From: an uncultured Collinsella sp.
Lineage (GTDB): Bacteria; Actinomycetota; Coriobacteriia; Coriobacteriales; Coriobacteriaceae
Assembly: GCA_900546825.1 (NCBI GenBank)
Contig: UREE01000004.1
Location: forward strand, 11,580-75,579
Length of the DNA: 64,000 bases
Direction: 5' to 3'
Position numbers and translations under genes: made by a program. Below are positions 1 through 9,727 of the stretch, piece by piece; position 1 is the first letter of the stretch; each line of letters begins with the position of its first letter. The notes beneath the pieces were generated by a model. The model had not been told where the DNA came from. It saw only the letters and a program-made list of their open reading frames with translations, and ran no database searches.

Positions 1-50
1 AGCAGAGCAACAGCAAGGCAACGACCGACAAGGCCGCCTCAGCCGCCTAA
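1..50 (+). CDS. C-terminal tail of an upstream gene (partial)
   Basis: The frame beginning at base 3 is open from the window edge and ends at TAA 48-50, giving a 15-residue tail ending KAASAA. A strong hairpin follows within 40 bases, as expected after a gene end. The tail is lysine- and alanine-rich and too short to identify. The other two frames have no stop at a comparable place before the hairpin, so this is the best but not the only reading. Confidence 0.45.
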   Translation, partial: QSNSKATTDKAASAA

Positions 51-88
51 TGCCAAGCGGCAATCAAAGCTAAAAACTAGCTACGCCA

Positions 89-122
89 CAGGGCGGCCAC
101 GGGGGATCCCGTGGCCGCCCTG
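89..122 (+). terminator. hairpin terminator after the partial gene
   Basis: A perfect 15-bp stem (89-103 with 108-122) closes a GGAT loop and is followed by a weakly T-rich stretch (CAGTTTCTGT). It probably ends the gene that enters from the left edge. The T-run is poor, so it could also be a structural repeat. Confidence 0.6.
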
Positions 123-274
123 CAGTTTCTGTAGGGTCTCTGGGACACTTTATCCTGCTAAAGCTGGCATAACAGCTAGAGCGAACGTCGTACAAAGGCA
201 AGGAAAAATAACATACAAATCGGTGAACGGTAGTTGTTCGCGCTCGCATTTCCTGCGGGTTTGTAAAAAACGCC

Positions 275-303
275 ATTATGATATAAAAAAAGAAACATAT
301 AAT
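275..303 (+). promoter_or_regulatory. candidate pflB promoter
   Basis: A perfect -10 hexamer TATAAT (298-303) is preceded at 16 bases by TTATGA (276-281), a weak -35. The surroundings are AT-rich compared with the rest of the window. It would give a pflB leader of about 200 bases. Confidence 0.45.
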
Positions 304-516
304 AGCCCAGATGGAGAGGGTCGCTATGTTATCCTTCTCAAACGGGTGAAATCTTGGGTTTTGGGTTGTAGTTCCAAGGTGGATAAACGTTTTCCCTACA
401 CCAACGTGTGGTGAAGAACGGAAGAAGCCGGTAGTGCAAGCCGAACATTCAAGAATTCAATAAGCAGCGGTGTGAGAGAGCGCCGCATTACACGTAACTA
501 GGAGCGTGGTTACACA

Positions 517-2568
<2,052 letters not shown>

Positions 2569-2570
2569 CT

Positions 2571-2593
2571 ATTGTTAGTGCTATACTAACAAT
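2571..2593 (+). repeat. hairpin between the two PFL genes
   Basis: ATTGTTAGT (2571-2579) pairs perfectly with ACTAACAAT (2585-2593) around a five-base loop, two bases after the pflB stop. It is AU-rich and lacks a T-run, so it looks more like an mRNA stability or processing element, or an operator, than a terminator. Confidence 0.6.
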
Positions 2594-2610
2594 AACGATT
2601 ACTGATTAGT

Positions 2611-2630
2611 GCGCCGGTTTCGGCCGGCGC
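2611..2630 (+). repeat. GC hairpin before the glycyl-radical gene
   Basis: GCGCCGG (2611-2617) pairs with CCGGCGC (2624-2630). It lies ten bases upstream of the ribosome site of the next gene. A near-identical core, GCGCCGGC-TTTC-GCCGGCGC, serves as the thrC terminator at 8074-8093. With no T-run here it may only attenuate, or set the ratio of the two PFL proteins. Confidence 0.5.
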
Positions 2631-2653
2631 CTATCGATCGAAGGAGACACATT

Positions 2654-2905
2654 ATGAAGGTTTCTGAAGTTTCCGAGACTCAGGCCGATAACCTGGTCCA
2701 CATGCTCGACGCTTACGCCGAGAAGGGTGGCCACCACCTGAACATCAACGTCTTCAACCGTGAGACGCTGCTCGACGCTCAGGCTCACCCCGAGAAGTAC
2801 CCGCAGCTGACCATTCGCGTTTCCGGCTACGCCGTGAACTTCCACACGCTCACCAAGGAGCAGCAGGACGAGGTCATTTCGCGTACCTTCCACAACAAGT
2901 TCTAA
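2654..2905 (+). CDS. grcA: stand-alone glycyl-radical domain of pyruvate formate-lyase
   Basis: An 83-residue protein equal to the C-terminal domain of PFL, with the radical motif RVSGYAVNF (radical Gly58). It matches the stretch that full-length PflB carries after GALGKED, including [12 protein letters not shown] and the C-terminal RTF. E. coli has a comparable free domain (GrcA/YfiD) that rescues oxygen-cleaved PFL. Here it appears to be the obligatory partner, because the upstream pflB has no glycyl domain. The start is chosen at the ATG behind GAAGGAGA (2640-2647); an in-frame ATG at 2609 lies inside a hairpin and has no ribosome site. Confidence 0.92.
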   Translation: MKVSEVSETQADNLVHMLDAYAEKGGHHLNINVFNRETLLDAQAHPEKYPQLTIRVSGYAVNFHTLTKEQQDEVISRTFHNKF

Positions 2906-2928
2906 AGGGGTTTAACTCCCGCAGGATC

Positions 2929-3057
2929 GCCGGGGCTGTTTGGGCTACCTCCCAAAACGTCCTCGGACATGCAAGAAGCCCTCGCTGCGCACTTCGTGCG
3001 GCGAGGGCTTCTTGCGTCTTGCGGAATATTTTGGGAGGTAGCCCAAACAGCCCCGGC
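2929..3057 (+). repeat. two-tier inverted repeat, set 1, copy A
   Basis: The outer arms are a perfect 29-bp inverted repeat (2929-2957 with 3029-3057). Inside is a second perfect 15-bp stem (2971-2985 with 3001-3015), whose apex also folds. The unpaired linkers are CGTCCTCGGACAT (left) and GTCTTGCGGAATA (right). These linkers recur at 12334-12455 and 24321-24430, where the arm sequences are different. It lies just downstream of the PFL genes in the gene-sense direction. Confidence 0.9.
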
Positions 3058-3163
3058 GGGGTCCTGTGTAGTCACCCTTTAGGCGGAACTCTCCTAATGG
3101 GTTGAGCGTTCTGGATTCTTGCTTGCTACCGTTTATCGCGTATAGCTACCGTTTGCGGAATAA

Positions 3164-3192
3164 GTAACACTCCTTAATAAACCGTGTAGAAT
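3164..3192 (+). promoter_or_regulatory. candidate promoter of the DegV gene
   Basis: GTAACA (3164-3169) and TAGAAT (3187-3192) are separated by 17 bases. The -10 matches five of six consensus positions and the -35 four of six. It predicts a leader of about 145 bases. Confidence 0.45.
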
Positions 3193-3218
3193 CTCAGATA
3201 AGCACGGAGTTTTCCAGG

Positions 3219-3257
3219 GAGACGCTGTCCTTTGTTGTGTGCAAGGGTCGGCGTCTC
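3219..3257 (+). promoter_or_regulatory. stem-loop in the DegV leader
   Basis: GAGACGC (3219-3225) pairs with GCGTCTC (3251-3257), and CCTTTG (3229-3234) pairs with CAAGGG (3242-3247) inside it. Three Ts follow. It could be an attenuator or a stabilising 5' structure. No known riboswitch class is recognised. Confidence 0.35.
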
Positions 3258-3337
3258 TTTGGCGCTTGGAGGCCGTTCTGCAGCAGGACGGCGGACGTGC
3301 GTCACATATTCAAAAGCCAACGTCGAGATGGGTTGTG

Positions 3338-4198
3338 ATGATAATGGGCAAGTACGTAATCGTGGTTGAGTCTGGTTCGGATGTGACGCCGGAGCTCTGC
3401 GAGCGCTATGGCATCGTGCGCGTGCCCATGCATGTCACGATTGGTGACGAGACCGTCGAAGACGGATCGATCGACCCGCTTGAGATTTACTCGCGCTGCA
3501 ACGAGTTTGGCGTGATGCCCAAGACCAGCGGTTGCTCGCCGGCGGATTTTGCGCATGTGTACGACCGCATTCACGCCGAGCAGCCCGACGCGACCATTTT
3601 GCATCTTGCATATTCCGAGGTAACGACCTGCTCGCATCAGTCGTCGAAGATTGCGGCAAAGGGCCGCGATTACGTCTTCTCCATGGATACGCGCTTTGTC
3701 TCGGTGGGCCAGTCGCTTGTTGTCGTCGAGACCGCCAAATACATCGAGGCTCACCCCGATGCCACCGTCGACGAGATTTTCGCCTTCACCAATTCCGTCA
3801 TGGACCGCGTGCTGCTGGGCTTTGTTCCTACCGACCTTGCCTTCCTTAAGGCGGGCGGTCGCTTGTCCAACGTCGCGTTCTTAGGCGCCCATCTGCTCAA
3901 GATTAAGCCCTGCATTGAGGTGACGGGTGGCAAGTTCGTGGCCACCAAGAAGTTCCGCGGCTCTATGCTCAAGTGCGCCCGCGCCTTTATCGATCACATG
4001 GTTGAGAAGGGCGAGATCGACTATTCGCACATTGGCTTGGCGTATTCGGTGGGCCTTTCCGAGGAGCTGCGCGACGATATGGAAGTCTATGCGCACGACC
4101 TGGGCTTTAAGGACGTTACCTGGACTCAGGTCGGCGGCGTCATCTCGAGCCACTGCGGCCCGACCGCCTTTGGCGCGGTGCTTACGCTTAAGGCGTAG
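3338..4198 (+). CDS. DegV family fatty-acid-binding protein
   Basis: 286 residues with the DegV fold signature: the start YVIVVESGSDV, then PKTSGCSPADF (the lipid-contacting TS..P region) and GRLSNVAFLGAHLLKIKPCIEV. Family members (FakB-type) bind a fatty acid and hand it to a kinase for phospholipid synthesis; no FakA kinase is nearby. Two in-frame ATGs six bases apart (3338 and 3344) follow GAGATGGG; the first is chosen by spacing. An upstream extension to 3239 has no ribosome site. It lies between the PFL genes and the PFL activase, a context that does not explain its role. Confidence 0.85.
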   Translation: MIMGKYVIVVESGSDVTPELCERYGIVRVPMHVTIGDETVEDGSIDPLEIYSRCNEFGVMPKTSGCSPADFAHVYDRIHAEQPDATILHLAYSEVTTCSHQSSKIAAKGRDYVFSMDTRFVSVGQSLVVVETAKYIEAHPDATVDEIFAFTNSVMDRVLLGFVPTDLAFLKAGGRLSNVAFLGAHLLKIKPCIEVTGGKFVATKKFRGSMLKCARAFIDHMVEKGEIDYSHIGLAYSVGLSEELRDDMEVYAHDLGFKDVTWTQVGGVISSHCGPTAFGAVLTLKA

Positions 4199-4235
4199 GG
4201 CCTGGCGTCTATCGATTTCTATTGCTTCGGCGGCG

Positions 4236-4260
4236 AGCGGGTTGTGACAACCTTCCCGCT
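4236..4260 (+). terminator. terminator after the DegV gene
   Basis: AGCGGG (4236-4241) pairs with CCCGCT (4255-4260), followed by GCTTTTGCG. A second short stem (GTTGT/ACAAC) overlaps it. Moderate strength. Confidence 0.5.
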
Positions 4261-4385
4261 GCTTTTGCGTGGAGTCAAATAGGACGATCAAATTGACCGC
4301 TAAACCGTTTCGCCATCAGGCGTATGGGCTAGAATGGCTCTGGCATTTTAATTGACAAAAACCAAAGAGAGGCAAGGTTGCGGGA

Positions 4386-5204
4386 ATGGCTGAGATGACG
4401 CTTGAGGGTGTGGATGCTCATCCCGAGGACTCTGCGTATGCCCTGGGTCGCGTGCATTCGATCGAGACGATGGGAACGGTCGACGGACCCGGCATCCGCT
4501 TTGTGGTGTTTGTTCAGGGCTGTCCCATGCGCTGCGCGTATTGCCACAATCCCGATACCTGGTCTGTTAACGGCGGCACGATGGTGACCGTCGAGCATCT
4601 CATGGACGAGTTCCAGAGCAACCATGAGTTCTACCGTAGCGGCGGCATTACCGTTTCGGGCGGCGAACCGCTCCTGCAGCCCGAGTTTTTGGCCGACCTG
4701 TTCCGCGTGATGCACAACAACCCCGATGGCCGCGTACACACCTGCCTAGACAGCTGTGGCTATGCATTTGATCCCAAGCATCCGGAGAAGTTCGATGCTG
4801 TTCTCAACGAGACCGATATGGTGCTGCTCGACATCAAGCATGCCGATCCGGTTGAGCATAAAAAGCTGACCGGTTGCGATCCTGCGCGCATCCTGGCGTT
4901 TGGCGATGAGCTTGCCCGTCGCAAGATTAAGGTTGTTATTCGCCACGTGGTGGTGCCGGGCATTACCGACACGGTGGAGGAGTGTGAGGCGCTCGGCCGC
5001 CTGATTGCCCCGTGGCATAACGTGGTCGGTCTGGAGATGCTGCCGTATCACACCATGGGTATCGTCAAATATGAGCAGCTGGGGATCCCCTATAAGCTCG
5101 AGGGCGTGCCTCAGATGGATACCGCGCGCATGCCCGAGCTGCGCAACGCCGTCATGGCCGGCATGAAAAAGCGCCGCGCCGAACTCAGGTCGGCCATCGG
5201 CTAA
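4386..5204 (+). CDS. pflA: pyruvate formate-lyase activating enzyme
   Basis: A 272-residue radical SAM enzyme that installs the glycyl radical on PFL using S-adenosylmethionine. The CxxxCxxC iron-sulfur motif is present as CPMRCAYCHNPDTW, preceded by the family start SIETMGTVDGPGIRFVVF, and the SAM-binding TVSGGEPLLQ follows. Its substrate here would be the separate small glycyl-radical protein, presumably in complex with PflB. It starts at ATG 4386 behind an AGAGAGG-like site and has its own leader, so it is probably transcribed separately from pflB. Confidence 0.95.
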   Translation: MAEMTLEGVDAHPEDSAYALGRVHSIETMGTVDGPGIRFVVFVQGCPMRCAYCHNPDTWSVNGGTMVTVEHLMDEFQSNHEFYRSGGITVSGGEPLLQPEFLADLFRVMHNNPDGRVHTCLDSCGYAFDPKHPEKFDAVLNETDMVLLDIKHADPVEHKKLTGCDPARILAFGDELARRKIKVVIRHVVVPGITDTVEECEALGRLIAPWHNVVGLEMLPYHTMGIVKYEQLGIPYKLEGVPQMDTARMPELRNAVMAGMKKRRAELRSAIG

Positions 5205-5223
5205 CAAGCCCGTCCCAAATTGA

Positions 5224-5424
5224 CTACCTTTTAAGATGTGTAACAAGGCGGGTTGGATAAGCGAGGACGGTTACTATTCGACATGCGATGCGGGCCTTAT
5301 CGACATCGATAGCCGTACCTATGTCATGAGCGTCATGACATCGATGCCGTGGAGCGACCGCTCGAGTGAGGTTACGGCCGCGATTGCAAAGGCGCTGTTT
5401 GATTCGCGAGCTGCACTGGCTTAG
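5224..5424 (+). pseudogene. remnant of a class A beta-lactamase-like serine hydrolase
   Basis: This frame, open from just after a TGA at 5221-5223, encodes about 66 residues. They look like only the C-terminal end of a beta-lactamase-like serine hydrolase: NKAGWISEDGYYSTCDAGLID would be the KTG-strand region, followed by a final helix ending RSSEVTAAIAKALF. There is no ribosome site and the serine and lysine catalytic motifs are absent, so I read it as the degraded tail of a lost gene. A genuine 62-residue protein from ATG 5236 is possible but less likely. Confidence 0.5.
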
Positions 5425-5502
5425 CGTGTTCGTTTGGCGAGGTCAAACAAAATGCTGGTACCATACCGTGGTTGAGAATTTCGTATAGGTTTGGGGAATG
5501 GT

Positions 5503-6243
5503 ATGGCTACCATCGCGATTATCGGTGCGCTCGAAAAAGAGATCATGCAGATTAAGGAAGAGCTGAGCGACGTTTGCGAGGCACGGGAGGCAGGCTTGAC
5601 CGTTGTGAGCGGCGGGCTCGACGGCCTGACAGTTGTCGCCACAACGGCGGGCATGGGCACGGTGAACGCCGCCGCTGCAACACAGCACCTCATTAGCAAG
5701 TATGCTCCGCAGGCTGTTGTGTTTTCGGGCATTGCGGGCGGTTTGAACCCCAAGCTCCATATCGACGACGTGGTCATTGGCAAACGCCTGCGCTATCTGG
5801 ATACCGATACCGCGCTTATCGCCGAGTCCGCACCGGGGCTTGAGGAGTTTGGTTCGACGCCCGCGCTGGTCGATATTGCCGTCGACGTGCTTGCTGAGCG
5901 TGGGTTCGTTGACGCTTCGACAAATGCAGTCGCTTCGAACGGGGGCACCAAACAGTTCCTGGTCGGCACGATTGCCACGGGTAACCGCTTTGTGACGGGC
6001 GCCGCCATGCGTAACGACGCTATCGAAGCGACGCATGCCGATTGTGTCGGCATGGAGGGCGCGGCGATTGCTCATGTCGCAACCAAAAATGGTGTCGATT
6101 GCCTGGTGTTGCGCGCTATCAGCGATAATTGTGACGAGGCGTACGATGCAATTTGCGACCGAGAGTTCGATCTGTTCGAGTACGCGCGTGTCGCAAGTAA
6201 CATCACGCTCGATATCGTCCGCCGCATTGCCGCTGCGCAATAG
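5503..6243 (+). CDS. mtnN: 5'-methylthioadenosine/S-adenosylhomocysteine nucleosidase
   Basis: 246 residues. It hydrolyses MTA and SAH to adenine plus the thioribose sugar, clearing by-products of methylation and of radical SAM enzymes. Family signatures: IAIIGALEKEI at the start, FSGIAGGLNPKLHIDDVVIG, and VGMEGAAIAHVA with the purine-site glutamate, then RAISDNCD. The ATG at 5503 follows a GGGG ribosome site; an in-frame TTG at 5491 is rejected. It lies 38 bases before ysxC and may be co-transcribed with it. Confidence 0.93.
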   Translation: MATIAIIGALEKEIMQIKEELSDVCEAREAGLTVVSGGLDGLTVVATTAGMGTVNAAAATQHLISKYAPQAVVFSGIAGGLNPKLHIDDVVIGKRLRYLDTDTALIAESAPGLEEFGSTPALVDIAVDVLAERGFVDASTNAVASNGGTKQFLVGTIATGNRFVTGAAMRNDAIEATHADCVGMEGAAIAHVATKNGVDCLVLRAISDNCDEAYDAICDREFDLFEYARVASNITLDIVRRIAAAQ

Positions 6244-6281
6244 CGCGCTCTTTTGTAAGAACCTACGACCAAGGAGTGTCC

Positions 6282-6872
6282 ATGGCCGATTCCATTAACT
6301 ACCAGCTTGCCAAGTTCGTCGCCAGCTACGGCAAGGTTTCGCAGATTCCCGAGTCCACCTGCCCCGAGGTGAGCTTTGTCGGCCGCTCCAACGTGGGCAA
6401 GTCGTCGATTATGAACAAGCTCTTTGGCCGCAAGAACCTGGTCAAGGTTTCCAGTACGCCGGGCAAGACGAGCAACATCAACTTCTTTGAGGCCGACGAC
6501 GTGCATTTCGTGGACCTGCCGGGTTACGGTTTCGCCCGTCGCTCCAAGGCCGAGCGCGACCGCTGGGCCGAGCTTATTGGCGACTTCTTTGACTCCGAGC
6601 GCAGCTTTAACCTGGTCGTATCGCTGGTTGACATTCGTCACGACCCCAGCAAGCTCGATCATGACATGATCGACTACCTGCAGGGCAACGAGTTCAACTT
6701 TATCGTCTGCCTCACCAAAGCCGACAAGCTCAGCCGCACCCAGCAGGCCCGCCAGGCAGCAGCCATCAAAAAGCAGCTCAACGTCCCGGCCGAAAACGTA
6801 ATCATCACAAGCTCCCAAACCGGTGTGGGCATCGACGAGCTCAAGCGCCGCATTGCCGAGGCGTGCCTCTAA
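6282..6872 (+). CDS. ysxC: ribosome-biogenesis GTPase YsxC/EngB
   Basis: A 196-residue small GTPase needed for 50S subunit assembly. All GTPase motifs are visible: G1 GRSNVGKSS, G2 around STPGKTSNIN, G3 DLPGYGF, G4 TKADK, and the G5-like SSQTGVG near the C-terminus. The ATG at 6282 is five bases behind AAGGAG; the GTG at 6276 overlaps that site and is rejected. Length is typical of the family. Confidence 0.95.
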   Translation: MADSINYQLAKFVASYGKVSQIPESTCPEVSFVGRSNVGKSSIMNKLFGRKNLVKVSSTPGKTSNINFFEADDVHFVDLPGYGFARRSKAERDRWAELIGDFFDSERSFNLVVSLVDIRHDPSKLDHDMIDYLQGNEFNFIVCLTKADKLSRTQQARQAAAIKKQLNVPAENVIITSSQTGVGIDELKRRIAEACL

Positions 6873-6950
6873 TAAGTGCTTCAGTCTAGCAAGAGCCCCT
6901 ACCAATAAAAAGCCAAACTATCAGCCCGGCGCCCCTTCAAAGCGTGGGTC

Positions 6951-7029
6951 CCTGTAGACATCCTCAGCAAGGTAGGCGCAGGAACATCCCGACCGTCCCG
7001 GACAGGTATATGAGGAGGATGTCTACAGG
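6951..7029. repeat. inverted repeat at the convergent ysxC/thrB ends
   Basis: CCTGTAGACATCCTC (6951-6965) is a perfect inverted repeat of 7015-7029. The right arm overlaps the thrB stop codon at 7023-7025. The 49-base interior holds GTCCCGGAC and little stable pairing. It may act as a two-way terminator between convergent genes, although it has no T-run. Confidence 0.7.
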
Positions 7030-7904
7030 TACTCGATTTGAGCGCCTTCCGTGTCGCACGTCAGAATATGCGTGTCACATTTGGGGAACTGCTCACGCAG
7101 CTTGACCTGCAGGAACTTGGCTACGATAGTGTCATCGGTTACAGCCATAAGGGTCGAGCCGGAGCCACTGATCCAGATGGTCTTGGCGCCGCCATTAAGG
7201 CAGGTGTCGCGCACAGCGTTGTAATCGGGAATCAGGCGGCGGCGATAGGGCTCCTGGATGCGGTCGTCGTTGGCGGCGGCAATCAGGTCAAGGTCGCCGG
7301 TCTCCAGGCCGCGCGTCATGCCGGCGATGCGGCCCATCTGCCATACGGCGGTGGAGAGTGGAATCTCCTGCGGCACAACCTTGCGCGCCTCGCTCGTATG
7401 CACCTCGTAGGGCGGAATCACGGTAATAAAACGCAAGCGATCGCTCACCTCGTAGCGCAGGCACTGGGGGAGCGAATCAGTCGGCGTAAAGGAGCAAACG
7501 GCACCGCCCAGGATGGCAGGGGCGACGTTATCGGGATGGCCCTCGACCTCGGTGGCAATGCGGACGAGCTCGGCACGGTCGACGGTGTGGCCCGTCAGCG
7601 CGGCGGCCGCCATGATGCCAGCGACGACGCAGGTGGAGCTGGAACCCAGGCCGCGAGCGACGGGTACATCGGTCTGGATGTCGATGGCAACGGGGAAGGC
7701 CTGCTCGCCCCAGGCGGCCAGAGCATCGACAAAGCTCACATAGACCAGGTTGTTCTCGTTTTGGAACTCCTCGGGGCAGCCCGTGATGGTGAGCTTGTCG
7801 GTACGCTCGAAGGTGAAGTGCGAGTAGAGGCTGACGGCCATGCCGAGGGTGTCGTAGCCGATGCCTAGGTTGGCGCTGGTTGCTGGGACGGTGATTTTGA
7901 TCAT
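7023..7904 (-). CDS. thrB: homoserine kinase
   Basis: 293 residues of the GHMP kinase family. It phosphorylates homoserine in threonine synthesis. It begins MIKITVPATSANLGIGYDTLG, and the glycine-rich ATP loop is VARGLGSSSTCVVAG. ATG 7904 follows AGGAGG; an upstream ATG at 7976 has no ribosome site. It lies downstream of thrC on the same strand, but a thrC terminator and a long inverted repeat separate them. Confidence 0.93.
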   Translation of the reverse strand: MIKITVPATSANLGIGYDTLGMAVSLYSHFTFERTDKLTITGCPEEFQNENNLVYVSFVDALAAWGEQAFPVAIDIQTDVPVARGLGSSSTCVVAGIMAAAALTGHTVDRAELVRIATEVEGHPDNVAPAILGGAVCSFTPTDSLPQCLRYEVSDRLRFITVIPPYEVHTSEARKVVPQEIPLSTAVWQMGRIAGMTRGLETGDLDLIAAANDDRIQEPYRRRLIPDYNAVRDTCLNGGAKTIWISGSGSTLMAVTDDTIVAKFLQVKLREQFPKCDTHILTCDTEGAQIEYL

Positions 7905-7918
7905 GTGGGTCCTCCTGG

Positions 7919-8030
7919 GCGGGTCTGGCCGTTTAGTTCGCTGCTCGGGCAGTCCTGGCTCGCTCGGAAAGCACATTAAGTGCTTTCCGGCTCGTGCGGA
8001 ACTCGCGACGAACTAAACGGCCAGACCCGC
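7919..8030. repeat. two-tier inverted repeat between thrC and thrB, possible set 1 relative (copy D)
   Basis: The outer arms are a perfect 22-bp inverted repeat (7919-7940 with 8009-8030). The inner stem GGAAAGCAC (7966-7974) pairs with GTGCTTTCC (7980-7988). The linkers contain GTCCT and TGCGGAA, echoing set 1, but are otherwise different, so membership is uncertain. It falls just upstream of the thrB ribosome site. Confidence 0.8.
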
Positions 8031-8073
8031 TCGCATGCTCGTCATCATCCCGAAAGCTTAATAAAAAGAAGGT

Positions 8074-8093
8074 GCGCCGGCTTTCGCCGGCGC
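8074..8093 (-). terminator. thrC terminator
   Basis: A perfect 8-bp GC stem (8074-8081 with 8086-8093). On the minus strand it is followed by a T-rich run ending CTTTTTATT. It lies 12 bases after the thrC stop. Confidence 0.8.
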
Positions 8094-8105
8094 TTAATAA
8101 GGGGT

Positions 8106-9623
8106 TTAGTTGGTGCTCATTCGTTTTGCTGCAGACTCGACGTAGCTTGCCATCTCATCGACGTCGCAGACGTCTTCGAAGCGGACGGGCTTGGACTCGA
8201 GTTCGGCGAGCTGGGTCGGGGCGACCGTGTTGGTGGCCTGCTCGAGCACACGCATAGCCTCAAAATCATCCTCGGGAACGTCGAGGCCCAAGGCGTCGCA
8301 GCAGGCTCGCGGGAACTTGTAGGGGCTGGCGGTCGAAAGCAACACGCGGGCCTTGGCGCCCTCGGCGGGAGCGACCTTTTCGAAGACGTGATAGCCGCAA
8401 GCGGTGTGCGGGTCGATCACGTAGCCGTTCGCGTCCCAGCAGCTCTTGATGGCAGTGAGGACCTCGTCCTCGCTGGCCCAACCGCAACCAAAGACGCTCT
8501 GAATCTTTGCCAGCAGGTCGGCGGGAACTTCGTAGCGACCAGTCTGTGCCAGCTGCTCCATAAGGCCGGCAACGAGCTCGCAGTCGCCGTCGGACAAGAA
8601 GTAGAGCATGCGCTCCAGGTTGGAGCTAATAAGGATGTCCATCGACGGCGAGATGGTCGTGAAGAACGGGCGGTTACGGTCGTAAACGCCGGTGGTCAGG
8701 AAGTCGGCAAGCACGTTGTTCTTGTCGCTCGCCACGACGAGCTTGGCGACGGGCAGACCCATGCACTTGGCGTAGTAGCCGGCCAAGATATCGCCAAAGT
8801 TGCCGGTGGGCACACAGAACTCTACGGCGTCGCCAGCCTCGATAGCGCCGGCGCGCAGCAGTTGCGCATAGGCGGCAAAGTAGTAGACAACCTGCGGCAC
8901 CAGGCGGCCGACGTTGATGGAGTTGGCACTCGAAAGCACAGTGCCGGCGGCTTCCAGGCGCTCGGCAAGCTCCTTATCGGCAAAGATGCGCTTGACGGCA
9001 CTCTGGGCATCGTCGAAGTTGCCGCGGATGCCGCAGACGGCGACGTTATCGCCCTCCTGCGTGGACATCTGCAGATTCTGCACGCGGCTGACTTTGCCTT
9101 CGGGATAAAAGACGGTGATGCCCGTGCCCGGGGCGTCGGCAAAGCCGGCGAGTGCTGCCTTGCCCGTGTCGCCCGACGTGGCGGTGACGATCATGATGCG
9201 CTCGGCGCCGCCGTCCTTGGCGGAAGTGCGGGCCATCAGACGGGGGAGCATCTGCAGGGCGACGTCCTTGAAGGCGCTTGTGGGGCCGCCAAAGAGCTCC
9301 ATCACATAGGTCTGAGGGACGTCAGCGCCCGGTGCGGCGTCGAGTTTGACGAGCGGCGTGACCTCTTCGCTCGCGAACGTGCCGCGGTATGCCTCATTCA
9401 CACAGGCCGAAATTTCTTCGGTCGTGTAATCATTCAGTAACATTCCCAACACATCTTGAGCGATTTCAAAGTACGATTTATCTGCAAGCGAGCTGATATC
9501 GACCTGCTGGGTGCCGAGCTCGTCCGAGACAAACAAACCCCCGTCGGGAGCGATGCCGGTACGGATTGCCACCTTACTTGAGCACGATAAAGTGCGTCCT
9601 CGTGTACTATGATAAGTTCCCAT
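8106..9623 (-). CDS. thrC: threonine synthase
   Basis: A 505-residue PLP enzyme that converts phosphohomoserine to threonine. GTYHSTRG starts the protein, and the PLP lysine lies in FGGPTSAFKDVALQ. TATSGDTGKAAL and a PTGNFGDILAGYYAK phosphate loop are present. ATG 9623 is chosen because GAGGAG precedes it; an in-frame ATG at 9668 lacks a site. It is divergent from lysC across about 100 bases, which must hold promoters for both. Confidence 0.94.
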   Translation of the reverse strand: MGTYHSTRGRTLSCSSKVAIRTGIAPDGGLFVSDELGTQQVDISSLADKSYFEIAQDVLGMLLNDYTTEEISACVNEAYRGTFASEEVTPLVKLDAAPGADVPQTYVMELFGGPTSAFKDVALQMLPRLMARTSAKDGGAERIMIVTATSGDTGKAALAGFADAPGTGITVFYPEGKVSRVQNLQMSTQEGDNVAVCGIRGNFDDAQSAVKRIFADKELAERLEAAGTVLSSANSINVGRLVPQVVYYFAAYAQLLRAGAIEAGDAVEFCVPTGNFGDILAGYYAKCMGLPVAKLVVASDKNNVLADFLTTGVYDRNRPFFTTISPSMDILISSNLERMLYFLSDGDCELVAGLMEQLAQTGRYEVPADLLAKIQSVFGCGWASEDEVLTAIKSCWDANGYVIDPHTACGYHVFEKVAPAEGAKARVLLSTASPYKFPRACCDALGLDVPEDDFEAMRVLEQATNTVAPTQLAELESKPVRFEDVCDVDEMASYVESAAKRMSTN

Positions 9624-9727
9624 ATAACACTGCTCCTCGGATGCCTTGGTCCCAATCGGTGAAACCATGGTATCAGAGCGCGCAAAATAGGTTCGCAGAG
9701 GCTTTTTAGAAAGGTAACCTCCAGCCC

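Larger units (their letters stand above)
51..516. other. 466-base gap upstream of pflB
   Basis: The gap holds the hairpin at 89-122, a candidate promoter at 275-303, and a leader of about 200 bases before pflB. Small open frames exist but lack a ribosome site and resemble nothing known. Short inverted repeats near 363-379 (TTGG..CCAA) and 400-414 (CACCA..TGGTG) could fold in the leader. No operator is recognised. Confidence 0.5.

Noticed and set aside
223..414. A 63-codon open frame in the pflB leader
   Set aside because: No ribosome site, no resemblance to known proteins, and it overlaps the candidate promoter.
2571..2593. Rex (NADH-responsive) operator at the PFL genes
   Set aside because: The half-sites TTGTTA and TAACAA are present but nine bases apart, not the six of known Rex sites, and they lie within the operon.
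2929..3057. Integron attC site
   Set aside because: The conserved parts are internal linkers, not the GTTRRRY/RYYYAAC outer boxes, and no integrase is in the window.
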